Assembly (NCBI RefSeq): GCF_001189235.2
Contig: NZ_LFIP02000011.1
Location: 1-64,000, forward strand
DNA length: 64,000 bases
Source: Bradyrhizobium embrapense
Lineage (GTDB): Bacteria; Pseudomonadota; Alphaproteobacteria; Rhizobiales; Xanthobacteraceae
Direction: 5' to 3'
The notes beneath the pieces are model-generated. The model saw only the letters and a program-made list of their open reading frames with translations, ran no database searches and was not told the DNA's origin. Positions 1 to 7,906 of this stretch are shown one piece after another. Each line of letters begins with the position of its first letter. Within the stretch, counting starts at the first letter, position 1. A program made the position numbers and the translations under genes.

Positions 1-964
1 TCGGCGTGGTGATGGCGCCGGCATTGTCGACCTCGGTGCCCATCATGAGCACGAAGCCGCCGCCTGACGTGACCGAGGACGGCGCATTGGTGGTGATCAG
101 CGCGCCGCTCTCGACCACGATCTTGCCGCCGGCGCCGGTGAAGCTCGGCAGATAGGTCGTGCCGCTCTGGATCGAATAGAGCCCATTGGCGAGGAATTGG
201 CCATCGGTGATGTTGGCGGTCGAGGCGATCAGCGAGCCGACATTGATCTGGCTGGCGCCGCCGAAGATGATGCCGTTCTGGTTGATCACCAGCACCTGGC
301 CGGGCGCGGTGATGCGGCCGAGGATCTGGCTCGGTCCGATGTCGCCGACGACGCGATTGAGCGCGGTCCAGTTGCCGGCCTGCTGGTTGAAATTGAGCGT
401 GGTCTGGCTGCCGACGTTGAAGCTCTGCCAGTTGAGGATCGCCTGCGGCGCGGTCTGATTGACGGTGACCGTGGTCTGGCCGCCGCTGGCGCTCTGGCTC
501 GGCAGCGCGGCGCCTTGCCAGAGGCCCGAGCCGGGCGCAGCGCCCGGCGCCACCTGAAGCCCGCCCGGCCCGAGGCCGTTCGGCACCGCCACCTGCGGCA
601 ACGTGGCCGATCGCTGCGAGGCCGCGGCGGCGCTGCGTGCGGCGGACTGCGCGGCCTGCAGCGCCTGGATGGCCTGGGTCGCCCGCATCAGCGCGCCCTG
701 GCTTTGCCTGGCGACTTCCGTCGCCTGCCGGGCCGCGGCGGTTGCCGCGTCGCTGGCGATCGCCGGCGCCGACGTCGTCGTCGCGAAATTGCCGAACGGC
801 CGCGCGGAAGCGTCCTCAAGCCCGCTCAGCAGCAGCGCCAGCGTGCTCGTTCCGGCGAGCAGCACGGAACGGGATACCAGTCCGATCCGCTGCCGCGGAG
901 GAAGCGGCGCGACCCCACGCAGGTCAAGACGAGAACGGCGGATGGCTTTCCGGCGAGACGGCAT
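1..964 (-). CDS. Filamentous haemagglutinin-like TPS exoprotein, N-terminal part (runs off left edge)
   Basis: I translated this by eye: it starts at ATG 964 and stays open to base 1 (321 residues visible), so the rest of the gene lies outside. Residues 1-55 form a long basic signal region (MPSRRKAIRRSR, then a hydrophobic stretch ending near SGLEDASA). Residues 60-120 are rich in Ala and Gln and look coiled-coil. From about residue 150 comes the TPS/haemagglutination activity domain: TVTVNQTAPQAILNWQSFNV, LNRVVGDIGPSQILGRI, and INQNGIIFG near residue 227, which is the NPNG-type motif of TpsA proteins. TpsA exoproteins are exported by a TpsB outer-membrane partner; none is visible here. The gene lies 200 bases downstream of, and co-oriented with, a sigma/anti-sigma set that probably controls it. 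The full length is unknown. It is a surface adhesin-like protein by inference. Confidence 0.9.
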   Translation of the reverse strand, partial: MPSRRKAIRRSRLDLRGVAPLPPRQRIGLVSRSVLLAGTSTLALLLSGLEDASARPFGNFATTTSAPAIASDAATAAARQATEVARQSQGALMRATQAIQALQAAQSAARSAAAASQRSATLPQVAVPNGLGPGGLQVAPGAAPGSGLWQGAALPSQSASGGQTTVTVNQTAPQAILNWQSFNVGSQTTLNFNQQAGNWTALNRVVGDIGPSQILGRITAPGQVLVINQNGIIFGGASQINVGSLIASTANITDGQFLANGLYSIQSGTTYLPSFTGAGGKIVVESGALITTNAPSSVTSGGGFVLMMGTEVDNAGAITTP

Positions 965-1160
965 GGGAAATTCCCCGGGAACAGCGGACGGAGGGATGCA
1001 CAGATCCGATCTGCGCAGATGCTCGCCATACGGCTTCACCGCATGTCAGGCTTCTCGTCCCCAAGGACGCCATTGGATCGGCGGGACCGAACGACAAAAT
1101 CGCAACCTGCTCACAATTCCTGCGCACAGGCGATCCGCGCTTTCATGGGTTCGCTCGACA

Positions 1161-2177
1161 TCAGCTCAGCAGCACAATGCCGCCGGGCAGATGCCGCGCC
1201 TTCGCGCCAAAGATCTGCTGGAACATGGCTAGGATGCCATCGACATTGTCGATGCGGAACCGGCCGTTGACGAGACGGCGTTCCAATTCCGCGTTCGTCA
1301 CCATGACCTTGCCCGATCGGTAACGGTTGATTTCGGTCACGACGTTGCCGAGCGGGGCGTCATGAAAGATCAGCATTCCGTCGCGCCAGGCTGTCACCTC
1401 GGCGGGATCGACCGACATTGGCGCCGCGAGACCAAGCGCTGCATAGCTCACCTGTTGCCCCGCGCGCAGCGCCGCGACGGCGCCGTGACGGGTGACCTGG
1501 ACCTCACCTTCGAGACATGTCACGCAGGTGTTGCGCTGCTCATGACGGACGTTGAACTGCGCCTGCCGCGCACTCATCTCGCCGTCACCGGCAACCACGC
1601 GCAGCTCGCGGCTCACCGAAGCTGTCGCGATTACGGCTTCCCCGGTCAGGATCTCGATGCGATCGAAGCTGGCTTCGTCCGACTGAACATTGACGCTGGT
1701 TCCGGTGTTCATCGTCACCTTGACACCGCCATCGATCGCGAGCTTGCGCTGCTCGCCAGCAGCGGTGCGATAATCCGCCATCACGTCCTGCAGCGACGGC
1801 CACAGCTGCAGCGGCGGCGACACCACGAGATACGCGGCGGCCGATGTCGCCAGCGCCCCGCCGAGTACCGCCCGCCGCGTCATTCGCGGCTGCCGCCGGA
1901 TATCCCCCAGCATGGAATCGCCACGCCGCTTCAACAGGTTGGCGCCGGCCGGGCCGAGCTGATCCCACAGCAGGCTGGCCTGTGCGAGTGCCTCCGAATG
2001 AGCGGTGCTTTGGCCTCCCCAGTGCCTGGTTTCCTCAATGTCCCGCCAGGTGGCTTGACCCGATCCAAGCCGCTGGACGCGTGCAAGCGCCTCGCTCTCG
2101 ATCGCGGTCAGCTCCTCCGACGGTTCGTCGTTACGTGTCATCGGTCGGGCGTTTCCCTCGACAGCACTTCCATCCAA
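1161..2177 (-). CDS. FecR-family anti-sigma factor
   Basis: This 338-residue protein has the FecR layout: a cytoplasmic N-terminal DUF4880-like segment (residues ~20-85, with the conserved RHWGGQSTAHSEALAQA region), one membrane segment around residues 103-122 (RRAVLGGALATSAAAYLVV), a periplasmic FecR domain (~130-250) and a C-terminal DUF4974-like domain (~265-330). FecR proteins hold a FecI-type sigma factor and relay a periplasmic signal to it. It lies 26 bases after the sigma gene on the same strand. A second ATG at 2141 (MTRNDEPS) is an equally plausible start. The STN domain of the gene at 2743-3429 would be the natural periplasmic partner of its C-terminus (inference from FecA/FecR biology). 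Confidence 0.9.
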   Translation of the reverse strand: MDGSAVEGNARPMTRNDEPSEELTAIESEALARVQRLGSGQATWRDIEETRHWGGQSTAHSEALAQASLLWDQLGPAGANLLKRRGDSMLGDIRRQPRMTRRAVLGGALATSAAAYLVVSPPLQLWPSLQDVMADYRTAAGEQRKLAIDGGVKVTMNTGTSVNVQSDEASFDRIEILTGEAVIATASVSRELRVVAGDGEMSARQAQFNVRHEQRNTCVTCLEGEVQVTRHGAVAALRAGQQVSYAALGLAAPMSVDPAEVTAWRDGMLIFHDAPLGNVVTEINRYRSGKVMVTNAELERRLVNGRFRIDNVDGILAMFQQIFGAKARHLPGGIVLLS

Positions 2178-2203
2178 ATACGCGACACTCGGACCCTCTC
2201 CTA

Positions 2204-2746
2204 TCAGGACGTTTCCCGCGGTGCCGGACCGAAACGCCTTGTGACCTTTTTATTAAACCGCCTGGCGCAATGCTCGAGCGCGGCTTTCAGCTCAAGCTCC
2301 ACCAAGCGCTGCGAAACCCCAAGACGCTCGGCGATTTCCCGGAGCGGCGCGCCTTCCAGGCGGGATGCGAGCAGGATCGTCCGGCGGCGCGGCGTGAGTT
2401 CCTCGAGCACCTGCTCCAGGTGCGCAATCTGCTGCCGCGATTCGACCTCGCGCTCCGGCCCGGGCGCCGCGTCGGCGATCTCGAGCATCGGCTGCACCTC
2501 GAACCGCTTGATGCGGCGCGTCTCCTGGCGCTCCCGGCTGATCGCAAGATTGACCGCGCTGCGCAGCAGATAGCCGATCGGGCGATCGATCACACCCGGG
2601 CCGCTCTTGTCGCGCAAATGCAGCCACGTCTCGTGAAGTGTCTCACGCGCCTTCTCATCTCCGAGACGCCGCGCGAGGTGCCGGCGAAGCTCATCGTAAC
2701 GCTCCACCAGCAATTGCCGGAGCGTCGTCCAGGTCGTTTCGGTCAT
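2204..2746 (-). CDS. FecI-type ECF sigma factor
   Basis: This 180-residue ECF sigma factor has region 2 at residues ~10-75 (ARRLGDEKARETLHETWLHL) and region 4 at ~105-165 (LTPRRRTILLASRLEGAPLREIAERLGVS helix-turn-helix), separated by a short linker. Its ATG overlaps the stop codon of the upstream STN gene (ATGA, 4 bases), so the two are translationally coupled. The anti-sigma factor follows directly. It is expected to direct RNA polymerase to the adjacent exoprotein gene and possibly to its own operon. No target promoter could be fixed by eye. Confidence 0.92.
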   Translation of the reverse strand: MTETTWTTLRQLLVERYDELRRHLARRLGDEKARETLHETWLHLRDKSGPGVIDRPIGYLLRSAVNLAISRERQETRRIKRFEVQPMLEIADAAPGPEREVESRQQIAHLEQVLEELTPRRRTILLASRLEGAPLREIAERLGVSQRLVELELKAALEHCARRFNKKVTRRFGPAPRETS

Positions 2747-3429
2747 CGTGCAACCAATCCCCGGCGTCTCGGGTCCGAGGCAACGCAGTCTCCGGTCTCG
2801 GAAGGTGGGCGAGCCGATACCGCCATTGTAACGGGCTGCGGCATGTCCGGCGGTGGCGGCCGGCCAATCACAACAGCGCGCAACATTGCAGCAATAGCCT
2901 GGTCACGCGCGTCGTCATCTGTTGAACCAAGCAATTGGGGCTGCAAGACTTCTCCGGCAGGGCCGATCCAGAACCTGAACTTGATCCGATAGCTGCCCGG
3001 TGCGGTCAGCGCAGAGCGACAGAATACTTCCTCAACACGGCTCTGGACGCTCGCAAGATATGGCTTGAAGAGGTGTATTGGTGTCGTTTGTCGCTCCGCC
3101 ACCATCGGAGCGATCGTGAAGGCATTGGTCCCGACATAGATCGCGACCAGACCGGTTCCCTCGAGCAGAAGCTGGAGCGCCATATCAGGCTTGACCGATC
3201 CCCTGACGGCTTGCCCGCGGCGGCCCGCGGCCAGGGTGGCATCGTAGACGACCTGAAGTCCCGAAGCAGCACTGTAGGCGTCCAGCGCGGCGGCCAGAGG
3301 TTGGGCGCCGATATCAAAGTCGACAGGCGCCGATGCCCGACTTGATTCAAGACTCTCGGCCATCGTCGCCGTTTGGATATTCCCGGCAACGACAGTGCCT
3401 ATGATCAGCGCAAGAAAACGCTGCCACAT
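2743..3429 (-). CDS. Periplasmic STN-domain protein with TonB-like C-terminal domain (VreA-like)
   Basis: This 228-residue protein has a signal peptide (MWQRFLALIIGTVVAG, cleavage probably after ATMA near residue 24) and then an STN (secretin/TonB short N-terminal) domain at ~36-110: FDIGAQPLAAALDAYSAASG and GLQVVYDATLAAGRRGQAV. Residues ~135-210 look like a TonB C-terminal domain (YRIKFRFWIGPAGEVLQPQL, ending PPPDMPQPVTMAVSARPP). There is no beta-barrel, so this is not a normal TonB-dependent receptor. A free STN receptor-like protein beside a FecI/FecR pair matches VreA of the P. aeruginosa Vre system. It is probably the first gene of the operon. The 267 bases upstream to the recombinase remnant hold no gene. 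No clear Shine-Dalgarno is visible before the ATG at 3429. Confidence 0.85.
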   Translation of the reverse strand: MWQRFLALIIGTVVAGNIQTATMAESLESSRASAPVDFDIGAQPLAAALDAYSAASGLQVVYDATLAAGRRGQAVRGSVKPDMALQLLLEGTGLVAIYVGTNAFTIAPMVAERQTTPIHLFKPYLASVQSRVEEVFCRSALTAPGSYRIKFRFWIGPAGEVLQPQLLGSTDDDARDQAIAAMLRAVVIGRPPPPDMPQPVTMAVSARPPSETGDCVASDPRRRGLVAR

Positions 3430-3696
3430 CGGATAATGACTCGTGCGCAGCGCAATCTATCGACACAAAGAGGAGCTTGAAGACACCGCATTTGACCCGC
3501 CCCGGCAGGATAAGTTTGACGTACCGATGATCGATGCAGTGTTCGTCGGAACCCAGGGCACCCGCAATATAAGAATAGAATATGACAATCTGCTAACGAC
3601 GGCGGCAGCCGCTGCGCGCCCTACAATGCCGCGAGAATGAGTTCGCATGGGGCTGCATCAAGGAAGGCCGGCCTGAGCCCGCGGCCGTGGCGGTGA

Positions 3697-4320
3697 TCTG
3701 TTTTTGAATGGCTGCAGCGGCCTGAGAACGTGGTGGCTGGGTTTTTCACTTGGCCTGACTACCGTAGCAAGGACTGGCCTCATGCGGTGCGTATCGAGCA
3801 CCACAAAAACAAGGCGCTGGTCTGGCACCCGCTCGAAGAGATCCTCGAAGGAGAGATCGTGAAGCTTTATGCCGAACTGTAGGAGGTTTTGGGCCATCTG
3901 CCGAAGCTTGGCGTTCCGATGATCATGCGCCGGATCGAACGGGGTGAGCGCAAGGGCGACGCCAAAGTATGGTCCTATCCCGGCATGGAGAAGGTCGTGC
4001 AGCAGATGCGCAAGAAGATCGATGGCGTATCGAAGCTGTTCACGCTTGACGCCTGTCGACACGGCGGCATGACAGAGCTCGAGGAAGCCGAGCTGACAGA
4101 CGGTCAGGGACGCGCACTCTCTGGGCACAAGACCGCACAGGCCTATCGCGGCTACGCTAAGTAGACGATGGCACGAGCGTTAGCTGCGACCCGGAAACGC
4201 CACGCGCATCTCCTAGCGCAAAAGGAGCTCGATCAGGTTGTTGACGAAGCGGCCTCGGCTCAAGATGAGACGCGCCAACTGTCTCCAGCGACCAAGACCG
4301 GAACGGGCTCGCAGAGATAG
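3697..4320 (+). pseudogene. Tyrosine recombinase (integrase) remnant, C-terminal part, interrupted by stops
   Basis: One reading frame gives a recognisable recombinase across three in-frame stops: TGA at 3694, TAG at 3880 and TAG at 4162. Pieces include FEWLQRPENVVAGFFTWPDY, YRSKDWPHAVRIEHHK and ALVWHPLEE before 3880; then the catalytic C-terminal segment with TLDACRHGGMTELEEAELTD (Arg box), LSGHK and QAYRGYAK; and after 4162 a basic tail, MARALAATRKRHAHLL. At 3880 the codon is TAG where GAG (Glu) would be expected. The N-terminal half is missing. A short piece from 3889 (TTG) could be translated but would lack most of the protein. It sits 290 bases from the 3' end of tRNA-Gln, the usual position for an island integrase. 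Confidence 0.85.
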
Positions 4321-4609
4321 ACTTCAACCTTCGCTCAGCGCGGCAAATCGCAGGTGGCATTTTAGCTGCCGGCACCGCGCCAGGTCGCAATCGGACTTGT
4401 CGAAAGCTCGAATTCCCCAACCGAATTCTGACATCCAATCGGCGGCCGATTGAGCGGCGCTCAATTCTGGCGTGATTTTCCGCGGTCGATTCATCGGAAG
4501 ACAAACCCGGCACAGAATTTTCAAATGCGGGGTGAATCGAATTTTCAAACGCCTAAAAATCTCCGACGCAGCAAATCTAATTTACATAATTAATTCAGAT
4601 GCTTATATA

Positions 4610-4684
4610 TGGCTGGGGCGGGAGGGATCGAACCTCCGAATGGCGGAATCAAAATCCGCTGCCTTACCGCTTGGCTACGCCCCA
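4610..4684 (-). tRNA. tRNA-Gln (anticodon TTG)
   Basis: The reverse complement folds as a 75-base tRNA including an encoded CCA: acceptor TGGGGCG paired with CGCCCCA, D-arm AGCCAAGCGGTAAGGCA, anticodon stem GCGGA/TCCGC with loop TTTTGAT (anticodon TTG), and T-arm GGAGGTTCGATCCCTCC. Its 3' end points towards the recombinase remnant at 3697-4320, consistent with former use as an attachment site. I did not see a second copy of the tRNA 3' end in the window. Confidence 0.96.
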
Positions 4685-4905
4685 ACGCGCCGATCGAAGG
4701 CCACGCCGGTCTATAGGGTGAGTCCGGCCTTTTCAACAGGTTGACGCGCGAAAAGGCACGAAAGCCGCGGGTTGATGCCGGCCGCCTTTATCATAGGGCG
4801 AGGCTGCGATGGCCGAAACAGACCGCGCGATGTCCGCTCGGACAGTTGAGAGCCCGCTTGTTTCATGGGAAGACAATTTCCAAACGCCTCGTCGGGAGTA
4901 ACGCC

Positions 4906-6684
4906 ATGACCTACCGTGCGCCGATCAACGATATCCTGCTGTCCCTCAACCATGGTGCGGGGCTCGCAGCCGCCCTGGCGGCCGGCCACTACGGCGATTT
5001 CGACGGCGACATCACCGCCGCGGTGCTGGAGGAAGCCGGCAAGTTCGCCTCCGACGTGCTGGCGCCGCTGAACACGGTCGGCGACGAACACGGCATCAAG
5101 CTCGACAACGGCAAGGTGACCACCGCGCCGGGCTGGCCCGACGCCTATCAGCGCTGGACCGCTGCGGGATGGAACGCGGTGTCGGGACCGGAAGCGTTCG
5201 GCGGCCAAGGCCTTCCGCTCGCGATCAACGCTGCCTGCACCGAGATCTGGAGCGCATCGAACGTCGCCTTCGGCCTCTGCCCCTTGCTGACGCTGTCCGC
5301 GATCGAGGCGCTCGATGCCCATGGCAGCGCCGAGTTGAAGAAGGTCTATCTCGAGAAGCTCGTCACCGGCGAATGGACAGGCACCATGCAGCTCACCGAG
5401 CCCAACGCCGGCTCCGACGTCGGCGCGCTGCGCACCCGCGCCGAACGGGCAAGCGACGGCACCTACCGCCTCAAGGGCACCAAGATCTTCATCACCTATG
5501 GCGAGCACGACATGACCGACAACATCGTGCATTTCGTGCTGGCACGATTGCCCGACGCGCCCGCCGGCACCAAGGGAATCTCGCTGTTCCTGGTTCCGAA
5601 ATTCTTGGTCAATGCCGACGGCTCGCTCGGCGAACGCAACGACATCCATGCCTCCGGCGTCGAGCACAAGCTCGGCATGCACGCCTCGCCGACCTGCACC
5701 ATGACCATGGGCGACAAGGGCGGCGCGATCGGCTTTCTGATCGGCGAGGAAAACGCCGGCATGCGCTGCATGTTCACGATGATGAACCAGGCCCGGCTCG
5801 GCGTCGGCCTCGAAGGCGTCGGCATCGCCGACCGCGCCTATCAGCAGGCGCTGGCCTATGCGCAGGAGCGCCGGCAGGGAAAAGCGATCGGCCACAAGGG
5901 CGACGGGATGGATCCGATCATCGCGCATCCCGACGTCAAGCGCATGCTGATGCAGATGCGCAGCATGACGGCGGCGGCGCGCACGATCTGCTACGCCACC
6001 GCGGTCGCGCTCGACGTCTCGGTACGCGCCAAGGACGCCAAGGTCCGCGCGGATGCCGCGGCGCGCGGCGCATTGCTGACCCCGATCGCCAAGGCATTCT
6101 CCACCGACATCGGCAACGAGGTCGCCTATCTCGGCGTGCAGGTCCATGGCGGCATGGGCTTCATCGAGGAGACCGGCGCCGCGCAGCATTACCGCGATGC
6201 CCGCATCACCTCGATCTATGAGGGCACCAACGGCATCCAGTCGATCGACCTCGTCACCCGCAAGCTCGGCGCCAATGGCGGCGCTTCGGTGTGGGCGCTG
6301 CTCGACGAGCTCGCCGCCACCATCAAGCAGGTCGAGACCTCCAACGATCCGGCGTTCGGCACCACCGGCGCGAAGCTCCGCGACGCCCACGCCGCGCTCG
6401 AGCGCACCAGCAAATGGCTGCTCGAGCGGCTGGCCTCCGCGCCGAACGAGGCGCTGGCCGGCGCGACGCCCTATCTGCGGCTGTTCGGCGCCACGCTCGG
6501 CGGCTGCATGCTTGCCGGCGAGGCGCTGGCTGCGAAAGCAAACGGCGAAGCCGAACCGCAGCGCTACGTCGCACTGGCGCGCTTCTTCGCCGAGAACGTC
6601 TCGGTGCAGGCGCCGTCGCTGGAAAAGACGGTGACGGAGAGCGCCGAGGCGGTGACCGGCGCGGACGCAGTGCTGGCGGGCTAG
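4906..6684 (+). CDS. Acyl-CoA dehydrogenase with C-terminal extension (DmdC-like long form)
   Basis: This 592-residue flavoprotein is longer than the usual ~390-residue acyl-CoA dehydrogenase because of an extra C-terminal domain (~470-590), as in the 3-methylmercaptopropionyl-CoA/DmdC-like branch. It shows the N-terminal helical domain, the FAD/substrate loop MQLTEPNAGSDVG, and a catalytic-base motif IYEGTNGIQS with Glu near residue 439. The start at ATG 4906 is preceded by GGGAG at good spacing; an upstream in-frame extension is unsupported. The substrate cannot be read from sequence, and a long- or branched-chain acyl-CoA is as likely as a DMSP metabolite. It appears to be a single-gene unit. 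Confidence 0.9.
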   Translation: MTYRAPINDILLSLNHGAGLAAALAAGHYGDFDGDITAAVLEEAGKFASDVLAPLNTVGDEHGIKLDNGKVTTAPGWPDAYQRWTAAGWNAVSGPEAFGGQGLPLAINAACTEIWSASNVAFGLCPLLTLSAIEALDAHGSAELKKVYLEKLVTGEWTGTMQLTEPNAGSDVGALRTRAERASDGTYRLKGTKIFITYGEHDMTDNIVHFVLARLPDAPAGTKGISLFLVPKFLVNADGSLGERNDIHASGVEHKLGMHASPTCTMTMGDKGGAIGFLIGEENAGMRCMFTMMNQARLGVGLEGVGIADRAYQQALAYAQERRQGKAIGHKGDGMDPIIAHPDVKRMLMQMRSMTAAARTICYATAVALDVSVRAKDAKVRADAAARGALLTPIAKAFSTDIGNEVAYLGVQVHGGMGFIEETGAAQHYRDARITSIYEGTNGIQSIDLVTRKLGANGGASVWALLDELAATIKQVETSNDPAFGTTGAKLRDAHAALERTSKWLLERLASAPNEALAGATPYLRLFGATLGGCMLAGEALAAKANGEAEPQRYVALARFFAENVSVQAPSLEKTVTESAEAVTGADAVLAG

Positions 6685-6770
6685 GACCCTTTCCGCTGTG
6701 ATTGCGAGAGAAGGCGCAGAGCGTTGTACGCGCCGCAGGCGGTGTCCGTTCGTTTGATGCACACGTCCGC

Positions 6771-7463
6771 CTAGTGATCGGACAAGCTGCCGACGATCGA
6801 TGCACGGCGCGACAGTTCGATCCAGTTGCCGTCGGGATCGAGGATCATGGAGATCCGCGCGACCTCGCCAAGCGTCACCGGCGCGAGGCCCTCGCGCACG
6901 CCCTTGGCGCGCAGTTCGCCATGCACGGCGTCGATATCGGCAACCTGCAGCGTGATGTAGCGCCAGCCCCGCGCGCCGCGAACCGGATCGGCGGTTGCGC
7001 CACGATCTTCGCTGAGCAGGATCAGGCTGTCGCCGAGGCGGAACGCCGGACCGTCAGACCAGGATTGCTCGGCGAAGCCGAGAATGTCGCCGTAGAACCT
7101 GCGATGCGCGGCGAGGTCGCGCACCGCCATGGAAACCGCAATCTGGGTGATGCCGTCGTGTCCGGGCGCCACCAGGCAAACGCTGTTGCCGTCGGGATCG
7201 GCCATGCGCTGCGGCGCTCCAACGCCGTCGCGCGCAATGATCAGTTCGCGATAGCCGCTCGGCGCTGCATCGCCCAGCGGCTCGACATGATGGTTGAGCT
7301 TGATGACCGAGCCTTGCACGTCATGCCGGTATTGCTTCTGCCCGCGCCGGATCGGCAACACGTGGTCGAAGCGAACGCCGGCGTCCTGCTGCCAGAACCG
7401 CAGCATCGGCTCCAGATTGTTGGTGGAAAGGCCGACGTCGATCACGTTCTTCGCGAGTTGCAT
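6771..7463 (-). CDS. VOC (glyoxalase-fold) family protein
   Basis: This 230-residue protein contains two vicinal-oxygen-chelate modules (residues ~5-115 and ~120-225). Repeated signatures include NVIDVGLSTNNLEPMLRFW, ADPDGNSVCLV, SMAVRDLAAHRRFYGDILGF and LDPDGNWIELS. VOC enzymes bind a divalent metal and include dioxygenases, lyases and isomerases; the specific reaction is not evident. The start at ATG 7463 (MQLAKNV) is chosen because GGGGAG precedes it by 7 bases; a longer frame begins at 7508. It is convergent with the acyl-CoA dehydrogenase and followed on the same strand by a decayed SnoaL-like gene. Confidence 0.85.
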   Translation of the reverse strand: MQLAKNVIDVGLSTNNLEPMLRFWQQDAGVRFDHVLPIRRGQKQYRHDVQGSVIKLNHHVEPLGDAAPSGYRELIIARDGVGAPQRMADPDGNSVCLVAPGHDGITQIAVSMAVRDLAAHRRFYGDILGFAEQSWSDGPAFRLGDSLILLSEDRGATADPVRGARGWRYITLQVADIDAVHGELRAKGVREGLAPVTLGEVARISMILDPDGNWIELSRRASIVGSLSDH

Positions 7464-7504
7464 GCCCGGTCTCCCCAGCCGCCGTGCGCGCTCGCCGGAC
7501 CGGC

Positions 7505-7893
7505 TCAACCGGGAAAGCGATCACCAAACATCGGCAAGCCGCTGCGCGACTGTTCGCGCGTCGCCTCGTCCTGGATGACGTCCCAGTGCTCGGCGAGCAC
7601 GCCACCCTCGATGCGCACGATGTCGGCGACGACTGATGCCGCCGGCAGACCATGACCGCTGAACCGTGCAGAATGACGGAAGCGCCGCTCGCCGCGTCGA
7701 CATGGTTCTCATAGCGCAGCGTCGCGGGCAAGCCCTTGACGAGACCGAACAGCCCGTCCCGGCCGGGCGCAATGCGCGCTGTGCTGGATGTAGCGCGGCG
7801 ACCGGAGCCGCTCGGCGGCATAATCGCGCTTGTTGAACAGGATATCGAACGCGGCGAGCACGAACTGGACGCGGCGATCCTGGTTGGCTTCGC
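7505..7893 (-). pseudogene. SnoaL-like (NTF2-fold) protein, frameshifted remnant
   Basis: Three reading-frame segments on the minus strand together make one SnoaL-like protein. Around 7800-7880 one frame reads VQFVLAAFDILFNKRDYAA and RYIQHSAH. A second frame continues with GRDGLFGLVKGLPATLRYEN. A third, from about 7665 down, reads RFSGHGLPAASVVADIVRIE, GGVLAEHWDVIQDEATREQS and MFGDRFPG then stop. At least two indels break the frame (near 7775 and near 7670). No start codon lies in register after the AAGGGAG at ~7897. This is either real decay or sequencing error; the missing start favours decay. Confidence 0.75.
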
Positions 7894-7906
7894 TCCCTTG
7901 AGAATA

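Noticed and set aside
197..1270. Long plus-strand open frame (357 codons)
   Set aside because: It is antisense to the exoprotein and the FecR 3' end, with Arg/Ala-rich low-complexity translation, while the minus strand gives clear TPS motifs.
3443..3640. 65-codon plus-strand open frame before the recombinase remnant
   Set aside because: It has no ribosome site and no similarity, and it lies in the likely promoter region of the STN gene.
4711..6762. 683-codon minus-strand open frame
   Set aside because: It is a shadow of the acyl-CoA dehydrogenase, whose plus-strand motifs and ribosome site are clear.
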